Positions 1 through 8,817 of a stretch of 64,000 nucleotides of DNA are shown here, one piece after another (the stretch's first letter is position 1; each line of letters starts with the position of its first letter). A program made the translations under genes and the position numbers. The notes below the pieces were generated by a model. That model was not told the origin of the DNA. It saw only the letters and a list, made by a program, of their open reading frames with translations, and ran no database searches. The stretch is from positions 310,001-374,000 of the forward strand of contig CAVXAF010000012.1 of assembly GCA_963759735.1 (NCBI GenBank). The letters are read 5' to 3'. The stretch comes from Hyphomicrobium_A sp963759735. Its GTDB lineage: Bacteria > Pseudomonadota > Alphaproteobacteria > Rhizobiales > Hyphomicrobiaceae.

Positions 1-359
1 ACGACGAGATCGGCGTTGTCGGGCATCGGGCCGCCGTAGACGTCGACGAGCTTCGGGCTTTGAAACTTCGGACCGGCGACTTCTACGCCGTATTCGTTCA
101 CGGTGGCGCCCGAGGTCCGCACCTGATCCACCAGCGCCATGAGCGGACAACCGAAGGCCAGCACCTCATCGAGCTTGAGGCGCTTCAAAAGCGCGATGCC
201 GCTCGACAGAAACGCTTCGGCTGCCGAATTGGCGTAGACGATGCGGTTGTCTTCGGCGAGCACGATAATGGGATGCGGCAACGCCGTGAGCAGCAGGTCA
301 TGCTCGACGGGGCGGCGGCTGGCTGGTGCGGCGCGTGTAGCCGTAGCGGTTTTGCTCAC
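1..359 (-). CDS. ntrB: Nitrogen regulation sensor histidine kinase NtrB (N-terminal part, runs off the window)
   Basis: About 119 residues are visible, starting at a GTG and continuing past the window edge. They form a PAS sensor domain (roughly residues 20-110) containing the segments HPIIVLAED and VYANSAAEAFL, typical of NtrB. NtrB phosphorylates or dephosphorylates the response regulator NtrC according to PII signalling. The start is fixed by a GTGA overlap with the stop of dusB, so the two genes are translationally coupled. The dusB(nifR3)-ntrB-ntrC order is standard in alphaproteobacteria, so ntrC is expected beyond the edge. The kinase domain itself is not in view. Confidence 0.88.
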   Translation of the reverse strand, partial: MSKTATATRAAPASRRPVEHDLLLTALPHPIIVLAEDNRIVYANSAAEAFLSSGIALLKRLKLDEVLAFGCPLMALVDQVRTSGATVNEYGVEVAGPKFQSPKLVDVYGGPMPDNADLV

Positions 360-1363
360 GCGGCGATCTCCTGCGCTTCGTCGTAGAACGCTGCAAGACC
401 AACAAGGACGCGATCGGGATTGGGCTCGGTGCACAACTGGCGACGCCAAGCCTTGACGGTGTCGGCGGCGCGGCCGCTCTTCTCCAGGTACCAGCCGATA
501 TGCTTGCGCGCATTGCGCAGTCCGAGTTCGGCGCCGTAATGGATGAGCATCGCTTCGACGTGCTCGCGGGCGATGCGCGCCTGCTCGGCCAGCGAAGGCG
601 GCAAGGCGGGCGTGCCGCGACTAAGGAATTCGGCGATGCGCCCCGGCAGCCAGGGTGCCCCGTATGCGCCGCGGCCGATCATGACGCCGGCGGCGCCGGA
701 AGCGCTGAGCGCTTCGGCGGCTTCCTGCGCCGAGGTGATGTCACCGTTGACGATGACGGGAACCGAGACGGCTTGCGAAACCTCGCGCACGGCGCTCCAG
801 TCGGCGCGCCCCTTGAAGAACTGGCAGCGCGTGCGCCCGTGCACGGTGATCATCTTGATGCCGGCGTCGGCCGCGCGACGGGCGAGCGCGGGCGCGTTGC
901 GGCTCTTGTCGTCCCAGCCGAGGCGCATCTTCAGCGTGACGGGAACGCGAACCGCGTTTACCACCGCCTCGATGAGCGACAGCGCGTGGTCGGGGTCGCG
1001 CATCAGCGCGCTGCCCGACAGTTTGCCGGTGACCTCGCGCGCCGGGCAGCCCATGTTGATGTCGATGATGTCGGCGCCCAGCTGCTCGACGATGCGCGCG
1101 CCTTCGGCCATCCAGTGCGCCTCGCGGCCGACCAGCTGAACGACGAACGGCGCAAGCTCGCCGCCCTCGGCGCGGCGCATGACGTCGGCCCGCTGACGGA
1201 CCAGTTCCTCGCTGGCCACCATCTCGGATACGACGAGACCGGCGCCGTGGCGGTGGGCCAAGCGGCGGAACGGCAGGTCGGTTACGCCGGACATGGGGGC
1301 CAACAGGACCCTATTCGGCGTTGTATACCCCCCGATGGTGAGAGCGTCGGTCGTCGACGTCAT
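356..1363 (-). CDS. dusB: tRNA-dihydrouridine synthase DusB (NifR3)
   Basis: A 335-residue FMN enzyme that reduces uridine to dihydrouridine in the tRNA D-loop. Visible signatures: LAPMSGVTD near residue 21, INMGCP with the catalytic Cys at about 106, the following Lys in VTGKLSGSAL, VIVNGDI near 205 and GVMIGRGAYG near 240. The reading frame stays open upstream, but homology begins just after the ATG at 1363, so that start was chosen. The gene is divergent from ispDF across a 166-base spacer that must hold both promoters. It is coupled to ntrB by a GTGA overlap, the classical nifR3-ntrB arrangement. Confidence 0.93.
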   Translation of the reverse strand: MTSTTDALTIGGYTTPNRVLLAPMSGVTDLPFRRLAHRHGAGLVVSEMVASEELVRQRADVMRRAEGGELAPFVVQLVGREAHWMAEGARIVEQLGADIIDINMGCPAREVTGKLSGSALMRDPDHALSLIEAVVNAVRVPVTLKMRLGWDDKSRNAPALARRAADAGIKMITVHGRTRCQFFKGRADWSAVREVSQAVSVPVIVNGDITSAQEAAEALSASGAAGVMIGRGAYGAPWLPGRIAEFLSRGTPALPPSLAEQARIAREHVEAMLIHYGAELGLRNARKHIGWYLEKSGRAADTVKAWRRQLCTEPNPDRVLVGLAAFYDEAQEIAA

Positions 1364-1529
1364 CGCTGCTGGTGACCTGCTTAGTAAATAGGCAAACTGG
1401 ATCGGTGCCCTCGATTTGTGCAGAATAGGTGCTTGCGCACTATTTCGCAAGCGCGAACAAACCCATCCACAATTGCTCTGAACAGGCAATCTGTCTAAGC
1501 AGACCGGTGCTTTAGCGGTGGGTGCGACA

Positions 1530-2723
1530 ATGGCGACGACGGCGGCGGTGATCGTGGCGGCGGGACGCGGTACGCGGGCCCGCAGTAGCGGATCGCTACC
1601 CAAACAGTACCATCTGCTGGCGGGAATGCCGGTTCTCGCCCACTCCTTGCGTGCCCTCACCGGCCACCCGCAGGTGGACACGACCATTGTCGTCTACAAC
1701 CCCGAAGATACAGGGGCTTACGAGCAGGCCGCAGCCTACTGCCCCGCCCCGTTGCCGCCTCCCGTGCCGGGCGGCGCGACGCGCCAGGCCTCGGTTCTGG
1801 CGGGCCTTGAAGCCTTGGCGGGGAACCCACCCGAGCGCGTCCTCATCCACGACGCGGCGAGGCCCTTCCTGACCCCCGATCTGATCGCCGATTTGATCGC
1901 CGCCCTCGATACCTGCGCCGGCGCCATCGCCGCCGAGCCGGTCAGCGACACGCTGAAGCAGGCAGCCGCCGACGGCACGATCACCCGCACCGTCGATCGC
2001 TCCGGACTGTGGCGGGCGCAGACGCCCCAGGCGTTTCGCTATGAGCTGATCCTCGATGCGCACCGGCGGGCGGCGGCGGCGGGGCGTTCGGACTTTACCG
2101 ACGATGCGGGTCTGGCCGAATGGGCGGGGCTGCCGGTGCGGCTTGTGACCAGCGGGGCATGCAATATGAAACTGACGACGGCAGCCGATATCGAACTCGC
2201 CGAACGCCTGCTGGCCCCTGGCGCCGCCCTCCTCGAGCCGCGCAACGGCACCGGCTTTGACGTGCACCGCTTTACCGACGGCGATCACGTGTGGCTCTGC
2301 GGCGTGAGGATCGCCCACACGCAGCGCCTCGATGGCCACTCTGATGCCGACGTCGGGTTGCATGCACTCACCGACGCCCTGCTCGGTGCGATCGGCGACG
2401 GCGACATCGGACAGCATTTCCCGCCCAGCGATGAGACATGGCGCGGGGCGGCCTCGCGCATCTTCCTCGCCGACGCGGCGGCGCGCGTCGCCAAGGTCGG
2501 CGGGCGCATCTCCAATGTCGACGTGACGCTGCTATGCGAGGCCCCGAAGATCGGGCCGCACCGCGATGCAATGCGTACTGCCATCGCTGGCATCCTCGGC
2601 ATCGACGTTGCCCGCATCGGCGTCAAGGCGACCACGATGGAAGGCCTCGGCAGCATCGGGCGGCGCGAAGGCATCGCCGCCATGGCCAGCGCCACCGTGC
2701 TGCTGCCCGCGACGCGCAGCTGA
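1530..2723 (+). CDS. ispDF: Bifunctional IspD/IspF enzyme of the MEP isoprenoid pathway
   Basis: A 397-residue fusion. The N-terminal part (about 1-225) is MEP cytidylyltransferase, with the CTP-binding segment VAAGRGTR followed by LPKQY, and LIHDAARPF near residue 100. The C-terminal part (from about 237) is 2-C-methyl-D-erythritol 2,4-cyclodiphosphate synthase, with the metal-binding GFDVHRF and HSDADVGLHALTDALLGA segments. It therefore carries steps 3 and 5 of the MEP pathway; IspE would be elsewhere. The fusion is common in alpha- and epsilonproteobacteria. ATG at 1530 is preferred; an in-frame GTG four codons upstream (1518) is an alternative. Confidence 0.94.
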   Translation: MATTAAVIVAAGRGTRARSSGSLPKQYHLLAGMPVLAHSLRALTGHPQVDTTIVVYNPEDTGAYEQAAAYCPAPLPPPVPGGATRQASVLAGLEALAGNPPERVLIHDAARPFLTPDLIADLIAALDTCAGAIAAEPVSDTLKQAAADGTITRTVDRSGLWRAQTPQAFRYELILDAHRRAAAAGRSDFTDDAGLAEWAGLPVRLVTSGACNMKLTTAADIELAERLLAPGAALLEPRNGTGFDVHRFTDGDHVWLCGVRIAHTQRLDGHSDADVGLHALTDALLGAIGDGDIGQHFPPSDETWRGAASRIFLADAAARVAKVGGRISNVDVTLLCEAPKIGPHRDAMRTAIAGILGIDVARIGVKATTMEGLGSIGRREGIAAMASATVLLPATRS

Positions 2724-2791
2724 TACCCGAGTTGCTTTGCTCATTTGACCCCTGCGACAGAATCGCGGCATCAACGCCCAGAGGTGGTTGT

Positions 2792-3304
2792 ATGACCACG
2801 AACTCGGGGGCCGCCATGAACCTGATGACCAATACGCTGGAGCGCAAGCCGGTCGAGACGGCCAGCATTGCCGACATCGCCGAGACCACGGCAAACGCCT
2901 GTCTCGCGACACGCGTCCGTCAGCTTTCCCGCATCGTCACGCGCGTCTACGACGACTCCATGCGCCCGCTCGGCATCACTGCCAGCCAGTACACGCTGCT
3001 GGCACAGCTTGCCGCGCGCGATGCCATCACCGCAGTCGAGATCGGCCATGAGCTCGACATCGAGAAATCGACGTTGTCGCGCAACTTGAAGCGCCTGCTG
3101 GCGCTGGGTCACATCAACATGGATCCCCCGGCCGGTCGTCGCGGCCGCGGTCTGCACCTGACGCCCAAGGGCCAGGCGATCCTCAAGGACGCTTTCCCGA
3201 TCTGGCAGGACGCGCAGAAGCGCGCCTTTACGGTAATGGGAGCGGAGAGCCGCAATACTCTCGATAGCCTGTTGCACAGCGCCGAGAAGCTTGCGCCGGT
3301 CTGA
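2792..3304 (+). CDS. MarR-family transcriptional regulator
   Basis: A 170-residue winged-helix protein. The MarR core runs from about residue 35 to the C-terminus, with RPLGITASQYTLLAQLA, a recognition region LDIEKSTLSRNLKRLLALG and a wing PAGRRGRGLHLTPKG. Its ligand and targets cannot be read from sequence. It sits 68 bases after ispDF and 79 bases before pncC on the same strand. The ATG at 2792 is supported by GAGGTGG just upstream; ATGs eight and eleven codons later are possible but have weaker sites. Confidence 0.88.
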   Translation: MTTNSGAAMNLMTNTLERKPVETASIADIAETTANACLATRVRQLSRIVTRVYDDSMRPLGITASQYTLLAQLAARDAITAVEIGHELDIEKSTLSRNLKRLLALGHINMDPPAGRRGRGLHLTPKGQAILKDAFPIWQDAQKRAFTVMGAESRNTLDSLLHSAEKLAPV

Positions 3305-3383
3305 GCCGGTTTGACCTCGCTCAAGGTTCGCGGGACTATAGACGGGCAGCGCTTTCGGCGCCGCCCGTTGCCCGTTGAGGACC

Positions 3384-3902
3384 ATGAGCAGCCTGTTCCC
3401 TCCTGATCTATATGCGGCTGCCCAATCGCTGTTGGCGGAGCTGCAGCGGCACGCTCTGCTCATCGCCACGGCCGAGAGCTGCACCGGCGGGCTGCTCGCC
3501 GCGCTGCTCACCGAGGTGCCCGGTGCTTCGACGATGGTCGAGCGCGGGCTCGTCACCTACTCGAACGCTGCCAAGACCGAACTGCTCGGTGTTGCACCCG
3601 AACTGATCGCCCGCCACGGCGCCGTCAGCGAACAGGTGGCACGCGCTATGGCAGATGGGTGTCTGGCGCGCACGCCGGCCCACGTCGCCGTGTCGGTGAC
3701 GGGTATCGCCGGTCCCGATGGCGGCTCGGCACAAAAGCCGGTCGGCCTCGTCTACCTGGGCGTGGCCGCCCGTGGCGAAGCAACCCGTGTGCAGGAATGC
3801 CGCTTCGGCGACATCGGCCGCTCCGCCATTCGCCTGGCGAGCGTCCGCGAAGCGTTGGAGGTTGTGCGCGGCGCCATCAGGCCGGGGCTTCCGCATGATT
3901 GA
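3384..3902 (+). CDS. pncC: Nicotinamide-nucleotide amidohydrolase PncC (CinA C-terminal domain family)
   Basis: A 172-residue protein consisting of only the CinA C-terminal amidase domain, which hydrolyses NMN to nicotinate mononucleotide and ammonia in pyridine nucleotide salvage. Signatures include ATAESCTGGLLAALLTEVPG, YSNAAKTELLGV, HGAVSEQVA and VSVTGIAGPDGGS. The start is the ATG at 3384, just after a GAGG; an in-frame TTG at 3375 is less likely. Its last codons overlap the start of the pentapeptide-repeat gene, so the two are probably cotranslated. In related genomes a cinA-like gene also lies between ispDF and the lipA/coq10 genes. Confidence 0.93.
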   Translation: MSSLFPPDLYAAAQSLLAELQRHALLIATAESCTGGLLAALLTEVPGASTMVERGLVTYSNAAKTELLGVAPELIARHGAVSEQVARAMADGCLARTPAHVAVSVTGIAGPDGGSAQKPVGLVYLGVAARGEATRVQECRFGDIGRSAIRLASVREALEVVRGAIRPGLPHD

Positions 3903-4695
3903 AGCGCGCTGCCTGCGACTCGCAACAGCAATGCTCGGTGCGCTTATGCTGGCAGGAGCCGCGCATGCGGGCGATGTCACGGTGCGCGACCTGGCAACGC
4001 GGCTCTATCACGCCGAGCGTGCGCATCCTTTGCAGTTGCGCGGCTTGGATTTGCACCAACTCGACCTCAGCGGCCTCGACTTCAAGGCGGCGGTGCTCGC
4101 CGGCAGCAATCTGTTCGGCACCGACCTGACGGGCGCGGATCTTTCGCAGGCCGACTTCCGGGGGGCGCGGCTCGATCGCGTCACCATCGTCGGCGCCAAG
4201 TTCGACGGTGCCGATCTCTCCGACACCAGCTTCCTGCGACCCTCGACGTTCACCACCCTGGGGGCGATTGCCAGCGAGTCGCCGAGCTTCGTCGGCGCCA
4301 AGCTCACCCGCGCGCGGGTGTTCGGACGCTTCACCCGCTGCAACTTCCATGGCGCCGATCTCTCGGGCGCAATGCTCGCCCCGTTCAACAAGACGGGCTT
4401 CATCGAGCATCTATGGCGGACGGATTTTTTTGGTGCCGATCTGTCGGATAGCAACCTGTCCGGCGCCAACATGAGCTACGTGCTCTTCTCCTTCGCCAAC
4501 TTGCGCGGCGCCAATCTGCGCGGCGCCGTGTTGCGCCAGGCCGACCTGTCGCGTGCCGACTTGACGGGAGCCGATCTCACCGGCGTCGATCTTTCCGAGG
4601 CCGATCTGGACGGCGCCATCCTGACGAGCGCCCGCGGGCTGTCCACGGCGCTGGGCCTCTCCAGCGCGCGCAACGTCGACAAGGCGATCCGCTAG
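3895..4695 (+). CDS. Secreted pentapeptide-repeat protein
   Basis: A 266-residue protein with an N-terminal signal peptide (LRLATAMLGALMLAGAAHA, probable cleavage near residue 22). Two blocks of A(D/N)LxX repeats follow: about residues 60-115, then 145 to near the end, with units such as GADLS, GANLR, RADLT and EADLD. The repeats predict a right-handed quadrilateral beta-helix. Many pentapeptide proteins are cytoplasmic, but this one appears to be exported. Its function is unknown. It overlaps the end of pncC by eight bases and meets the COQ10-like gene tail to tail, both stop codons sharing a CTAG. Confidence 0.85.
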   Translation: MIEARCLRLATAMLGALMLAGAAHAGDVTVRDLATRLYHAERAHPLQLRGLDLHQLDLSGLDFKAAVLAGSNLFGTDLTGADLSQADFRGARLDRVTIVGAKFDGADLSDTSFLRPSTFTTLGAIASESPSFVGAKLTRARVFGRFTRCNFHGADLSGAMLAPFNKTGFIEHLWRTDFFGADLSDSNLSGANMSYVLFSFANLRGANLRGAVLRQADLSRADLTGADLTGVDLSEADLDGAILTSARGLSTALGLSSARNVDKAIR

Positions 4696-5162
4696 CTGGC
4701 CTCAACGGTGGCGCTGCCGCTGCCGTAGAGGGCGCGTGCGCGCGCTTCGAACGCATTCGTGTACTTGCGGACAGCCTTGTCGAACAGCGCGCCCATGAGC
4801 AGCGACAGGAGCCGTGAGGCAAACAGGTAGTCGACGTGGAAGTAGACTTCGCTGCCGCCGGGCACATCGCGAAAACGCCAGCGGTTGGTGAGGCGCGCGA
4901 ACGGTCCGTCGATCTTGGCGACGTCGATCTCGCGCCGCTCGGGCCGCAGCGTCACGCGGCTCGTAAAGGTCTCATGAATGGCCTGATAGCCGACGCTCAT
5001 GGTGGCGGTCAGCGTCGTGTGCGTGCTGCCCTCTTCGCGCGCGCTGACGACGAGGCGCTCGCACAAGGGGAGAAATTCCGGATAGCGCTCGACATCGGCG
5101 ACGACGGCGAACATCTGCTCGGCGGTGAAGGGAACGCGCCGCGTCGTCTCGAAGGTCGGCAA
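4692..5162 (-). CDS. COQ10/RatA-like START-fold protein (type II toxin-antitoxin RatA family)
   Basis: A 156-residue protein of the polyketide cyclase/START superfamily. The segment VPFTAEQMFAVVADVERYPEFLPLC and a C-terminal amphipathic helix LLMGALFDKAVRKYTNAFEARA match Coq10/RatA. In mitochondria Coq10 binds ubiquinone; in alphaproteobacteria this gene is a regular neighbour of lipA, which favours a respiratory lipid role over a toxin role. The start is a TTG with GGAG six bases upstream. No other start exists, because the next in-frame upstream codon of note is the stop codon of lipA, which lies in the same frame. Confidence 0.87.
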   Translation of the reverse strand: MPTFETTRRVPFTAEQMFAVVADVERYPEFLPLCERLVVSAREEGSTHTTLTATMSVGYQAIHETFTSRVTLRPERREIDVAKIDGPFARLTNRWRFRDVPGGSEVYFHVDYLFASRLLSLLMGALFDKAVRKYTNAFEARARALYGSGSATVEAS

Positions 5163-5180
5163 GGTCGGCTCCGATGCGGG

Positions 5181-6152
5181 TCAATGACGCTCGGCGCGAC
5201 GCGCGGCCTTGAGCTTCGCGAAGTCATCGCCGGCGTGATAGGACGACCGCGTCAGCGGGCTGGCGGCCACCAGCGCGAAGCCCTTGGCGACGGCAATGGA
5301 GCGTAGCGCGTCGAACTCGGCCGGTGTCACGAATCGCTGCACCGGCGCATGACGCGGGCTCGGCTGCAGGTACTGCCCGATGGTGAGGAAGTCGACACCG
5401 GCCGAGCGCATGTCGTCCATGACTTGCATCACCTCCTCGCGCGCTTCCCCGAGCCCGACCATGATGCCGGACTTGGTGAAGATGTTGCGGTCGATCTCCT
5501 TGGCGCGCTGCAACAGTCGCAGCGAATGGAAATAGCGCGCGCCAGGCCGGATCGACAGGTAGAGGCGCGGCACCGTTTCGAGGTTGTGGTTGTAGACGTC
5601 GGGAGCCGCGGCCAGCACCGTTTCCAGCGCGCCCTCTTTGCGCAGGAAATCGGGCGTCAGCACCTCGATGGTCATGCCGGGCGATGAGGCGCGCAAGGTC
5701 GAGATCACCTGCGCGAAATGCCGGGCGCCGCCATCGCTCAGGTCGTCGCGATCGACCGAGGTGACGACGATGTGCGCAAGCCCCAGCTCCTTGGCCGCCT
5801 TGGCGACGCGCGCCGGCTCGTCAGGATCGAGTGGACGCGGCATGCCCGTGCGCACGTTGCAGAACGCGCATGCCCGGGTGCACGTGTCGCCCATGATCAT
5901 GAACGTGGCGTGCCGCTTGGACCAGCATTCGCCGATGTTGGGGCAGCCGGCTTCTTCGCACACCGTGGTGAGGCCATGACTGCGCACGATGCGCGCCGTT
6001 TCGGCGTGCGCCCCGGGGCCGGGGGCACGGACGCGGATCCACGCAGGCTTGGCCGGGCGCGGCCGCGAAACGGTCGGCTCCGCGGCGGGTGGCACGGCGT
6101 CGATTTTGGCAGGTGCACTCAAGGAAAAGCTCCGGCCTCGATTGGCCTCCAT
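5181..6152 (-). CDS. lipA: Lipoyl synthase LipA (radical SAM)
   Basis: A 323-residue enzyme that inserts two sulfurs into protein-bound octanoyl groups. The auxiliary cluster cysteines are at about 65, 70 and 76 (CEEAGCPNIGEC), and the radical-SAM CxxxCxxC is at 91, 95 and 98 (CTRACAFC). The C-terminal RSSY motif is present near the end. The ATG at 6152 was chosen over a TTG 19 codons upstream. It lies in a run with lpdA and the pdh genes, whose lipoyl domain it matures; lipB lies separately at 46 kb. LipA and the next gene are in one frame separated by a single TGA. Confidence 0.95.
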   Translation of the reverse strand: MEANRGRSFSLSAPAKIDAVPPAAEPTVSRPRPAKPAWIRVRAPGPGAHAETARIVRSHGLTTVCEEAGCPNIGECWSKRHATFMIMGDTCTRACAFCNVRTGMPRPLDPDEPARVAKAAKELGLAHIVVTSVDRDDLSDGGARHFAQVISTLRASSPGMTIEVLTPDFLRKEGALETVLAAAPDVYNHNLETVPRLYLSIRPGARYFHSLRLLQRAKEIDRNIFTKSGIMVGLGEAREEVMQVMDDMRSAGVDFLTIGQYLQPSPRHAPVQRFVTPAEFDALRSIAVAKGFALVAASPLTRSSYHAGDDFAKLKAARRAERH

Positions 6153-6198
6153 CTTAGAGGGCCGCTCGGCAGAGGCAAACCGGCCCTGCCCGGCCGCG

Positions 6199-6471
6199 TC
6201 AGCGACCAATGATGCGCGCCAGAACCACCACCAGAATGGCGCCGACCGTCGATACCAGGATCAGGTGGGCCCACGGCATGTCGGTTAGAAACGGCAATTT
6301 CAGAAGCCCGGCCTGCACCAGCGCACCGCCGACGAAGGCGCCTATGATGCCGACGAAGATATCGCGGATGATGCCGCCGCGGCCGCCGAGCAGAAGCGAA
6401 GCCAGCCAGCCTGCGATGAAGCCGTTCACCGCCATGACGATCCACGGAGCGTACGTTGCGTAGTTTTCCAT
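6199..6471 (-). CDS. GlsB/YeaQ/YmgE-family membrane protein (second copy)
   Basis: A 90-residue integral membrane protein with three predicted hydrophobic helices. It carries the family's glycine-rich segments AGWLASLLLGGRGGIIRDIFVGIIGAFVGG. The family is loosely linked to stress responses; its molecular function is not established. A paralogue lies immediately upstream (6507-6764), and both are between lpdA and lipA. ATG at 6471 is preferred because GGGAA precedes it; an ATG five codons upstream has no clear ribosome binding site. Confidence 0.85.
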   Translation of the reverse strand: MENYATYAPWIVMAVNGFIAGWLASLLLGGRGGIIRDIFVGIIGAFVGGALVQAGLLKLPFLTDMPWAHLILVSTVGAILVVVLARIIGR

Positions 6472-6506
6472 TGGCCGTGTTCCCATTCGCTGGTGTGGCG
6501 CGCCCG

Positions 6507-6764
6507 TCAGGCGATGAAACGCGCCAGAAGTACGACGATGACGGCGCCGACCGAAGCGGTGACTATTTCTGACAGGAACTTACTGCGCATGCCCAGATCG
6601 ATCTTGAGGGCGTCGAAGAGATAGCCACCGACGAAGGCGCCGATGATGCCGGTGATCAGGTAGCGCAGGATGCCGCCGTCGCCCCCGAGCAGCAGCGAGG
6701 CGACGAAGCCGGCGATGATGCCGATGATGACGAAGACGAACAGAGCGCGCGTTTCGATGTCCAT
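6507..6764 (-). CDS. GlsB/YeaQ/YmgE-family membrane protein (first copy)
   Basis: An 85-residue protein with three hydrophobic helices and the same signature as its neighbour, GFVASLLLGGDGGILRYLITGIIGAFVGG. It begins 18 bases after the lpdA stop codon and is followed 35 bases later by its paralogue, so all three are probably cotranscribed. The tandem pair looks like a local duplication. No specific function can be assigned. Confidence 0.86.
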   Translation of the reverse strand: MDIETRALFVFVIIGIIAGFVASLLLGGDGGILRYLITGIIGAFVGGYLFDALKIDLGMRSKFLSEIVTASVGAVIVVLLARFIA

Positions 6765-6782
6765 GCTCTTCTCTGGCTCCGT

Positions 6783-8261
6783 TCAGCCGGACGACTTGCT
6801 GGCTGCTGGTCCGGCGGGTGGAATATGCAGCGCTCGTCCGTAGGCGGCCAGCGAACTCTCGCCCATCATCTCTGAAAGGGTCGGGTGTGGGAAGACGGTG
6901 CGCATCAGGTCCTCCTCCGTCGCCTCGAGCTGCATCGCGATGACGAAGCCCTGGATAAGTTCGGTGACCTCGGCACCGATCATGTGGGCGCCGATCAGCT
7001 CGCCGGTGCCAGCGTCGAAGATGGTCTTGACGAGGCCGTCGCGTTCCCCGAGCGCCAGTGCTTTGCCATTGGCGCGAAACGGAAAGCGCCCGACTCGCAG
7101 GGTCCGCCCCTCGGCCTTGGCGCGCGCTTCGGTAAGCCCGACCGAAGCGATCTGCGGCCGGCTGTAGGTACAGCCGGGAATGCGCAGCTTATCGAGCGGG
7201 TGCGCATCGAGCCCCTTGATGGCTTCGACGCAGATGACGCCCTCGTGCTCGGCCTTGTGGGCCAGCATGGGGGCGCCGGCGACATCGCCTATGGCGTAGA
7301 TGCCGGCAACGCTGGTGCGCCCGAGCCCGTCGGCGGCGATGAGCCCCTTGTCGAGCTTGATCCCCAGCCCTTCGAGCCCCAGCCCTTCGATATTGCCCAC
7401 CACGCCGACCGCGGAGATGAGGCGCTCGGCGGCAATCGTCTCGCGCTTGCCGTCGGCGTGTTCGACGGTGGCGGTGATGCCGTCCTTGCCGCGCTTGACC
7501 TCGCCGACCTTGGCGCCGGTCAGTATGCGGATGCCGGCCTTCTCGAACGCCTTGCGGGCTAGCGCGGCGATCTCGGCGTCCTCGGCGGGAAGGATCTCAG
7601 GCAGCAGTTCGACGACCGTCACCTCGCAGCCCAGCGCGCGGTAGAACGAGGCGAACTCGATGCCGATGGCACCCGATCCGGCGATAAGCAGCGAGCGCGG
7701 CAGCGCGGCCGGGAGCATGGCCTCGAAGTAGGTCCAGATGTGCGTCCCGTCCGGCTCCAGGCCGGGCAGCGTGCGCGGCCGGGCGCCGGTGGCGATGATG
7801 ATGTGCTTGGCGGTGTAGCGGCCAGGTCCGCGGGCGTCCTTGGGCGGGTCAGGATTTTTGCGCGGGCTTGGCGCCGGCGGATTCACTTCGATGCCACCGT
7901 TGCCGAGCAGGCGCGCAGTGCCCCAGATGACGTCGATGCCGTTTTTCTTAAGCAGGAACCCGACGCCGGTATTGAGCTCGTGCGCCACGGTGCGCGAGCG
8001 CGCCACCAAGGCTTGCAGATCGATCGTTGCAGGCCCGGGCACGACGACGCCAAACGTCTCAGCCTCGCCGACCGTTTGGAATATCTCGGCTGAGCGCAGC
8101 AGTGCCTTGGTCGGGATGCATCCCCAGTTGAGGCAGATGCCGCCGAGATGCGACTGCTCGACGACGGCAGTGCGCATACCGAGCTGCGCCGCGCGGATGG
8201 CAGCGACGTAGCCCCCCGGTCCACCACCGATGACGATGACGTCGTATGCAGACGCGCTCAT
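6783..8261 (-). CDS. lpdA: Dihydrolipoyl dehydrogenase (E3)
   Basis: A 492-residue FAD flavoprotein that reoxidises the lipoyl group of 2-oxoacid dehydrogenase complexes and reduces NAD+. Visible: N-terminal FAD site VIGGGPGGYVAAIRAAQLG, redox-active Cys43 and Cys48 in GGICLNWGCIPTK, the NAD-binding region AGSGAIGIEFASFYRALG and the catalytic His in the C-terminal HPTLSE. A proline-rich insertion after about residue 125 (NPPAPSPRKNPDPPKD) is seen in some rhizobial E3 proteins. Its position downstream of pdhC suggests it serves the PDH complex encoded here. Confidence 0.95.
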   Translation of the reverse strand: MSASAYDVIVIGGGPGGYVAAIRAAQLGMRTAVVEQSHLGGICLNWGCIPTKALLRSAEIFQTVGEAETFGVVVPGPATIDLQALVARSRTVAHELNTGVGFLLKKNGIDVIWGTARLLGNGGIEVNPPAPSPRKNPDPPKDARGPGRYTAKHIIIATGARPRTLPGLEPDGTHIWTYFEAMLPAALPRSLLIAGSGAIGIEFASFYRALGCEVTVVELLPEILPAEDAEIAALARKAFEKAGIRILTGAKVGEVKRGKDGITATVEHADGKRETIAAERLISAVGVVGNIEGLGLEGLGIKLDKGLIAADGLGRTSVAGIYAIGDVAGAPMLAHKAEHEGVICVEAIKGLDAHPLDKLRIPGCTYSRPQIASVGLTEARAKAEGRTLRVGRFPFRANGKALALGERDGLVKTIFDAGTGELIGAHMIGAEVTELIQGFVIAMQLEATEEDLMRTVFPHPTLSEMMGESSLAAYGRALHIPPAGPAASKSSG

Positions 8262-8353
8262 GGACTCAGCGCCTCACGGCCAAACAGCAAGGCCCCGGGG
8301 TCGTTCGACACCGAGGCCTATGCATTGTCGAGATCGGGCCGCGGTGCGCAAGC

Positions 8354-8665
8354 CTACACGTGGCAGCGCGCGCCCAGGTACTTGTCGAGCAATTGGTTGT
8401 AGAGGTCGGCTTTCGCCTTTTGCGGCGCCGCCAGCTTCTTGCCGGAGTTCTGCTGCTCGACCAGCGAAGGCACGCCCTGCTTGTCGAGCGAATTGAGATT
8501 GGTGCGAATGGACTGGCACGTCTCACCGCCGCTCAAGGACTGCGGGCCCGGATCACCGGCGGTGCCGGTTCCGGTGTTACCGGCACAGCCAGCGAGAAAT
8601 ACAGCCATCGCGGCCGCAATTGCTCCGCCGAAAGCATACGAGCGCCGACCGTTGCCTGACACCAT
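8354..8665 (-). CDS. Small lipoprotein, paralogue of the next gene
   Basis: A 103-residue predicted lipoprotein: basic N-terminus, hydrophobic stretch and a lipobox VFLAGC with the acylated Cys at 27. The mature domain has Cys50 and Cys101 around a mostly helical segment. The ATG at 8665 is backed by a strong GGAGGAC; the longer open frame upstream is not needed. The gene at 8818-9315 encodes a paralogue with cysteines at the same two positions. Both lie between pdhC and lpdA. I recognise no family; the function is unknown. Confidence 0.82.
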   Translation of the reverse strand: MVSGNGRRSYAFGGAIAAAMAVFLAGCAGNTGTGTAGDPGPQSLSGGETCQSIRTNLNSLDKQGVPSLVEQQNSGKKLAAPQKAKADLYNQLLDKYLGARCHV

Positions 8666-8817
8666 GTCCTCCGCGTCAATCTTGGAAGCCAGGGCGTTTT
8701 TCACCACACGCACACTGACCGCGCAACCCTTCTCGTGCCCCCGTGCAGAAAACATCGAGGCGCTGCCACATCTTCACAACGTGGCCAGCGCCAAGAAGTT
8801 GAGCACAAACGAAACAA

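Noticed and set aside
500..1375. Long open frame antisense to dusB
   Set aside because: Pure shadow of a strongly supported gene, Arg/Ala-rich with no recognisable domain.
1530..2723. IspD-IspF fusion as unusual
   Set aside because: A well-known bifunctional enzyme in alphaproteobacteria.
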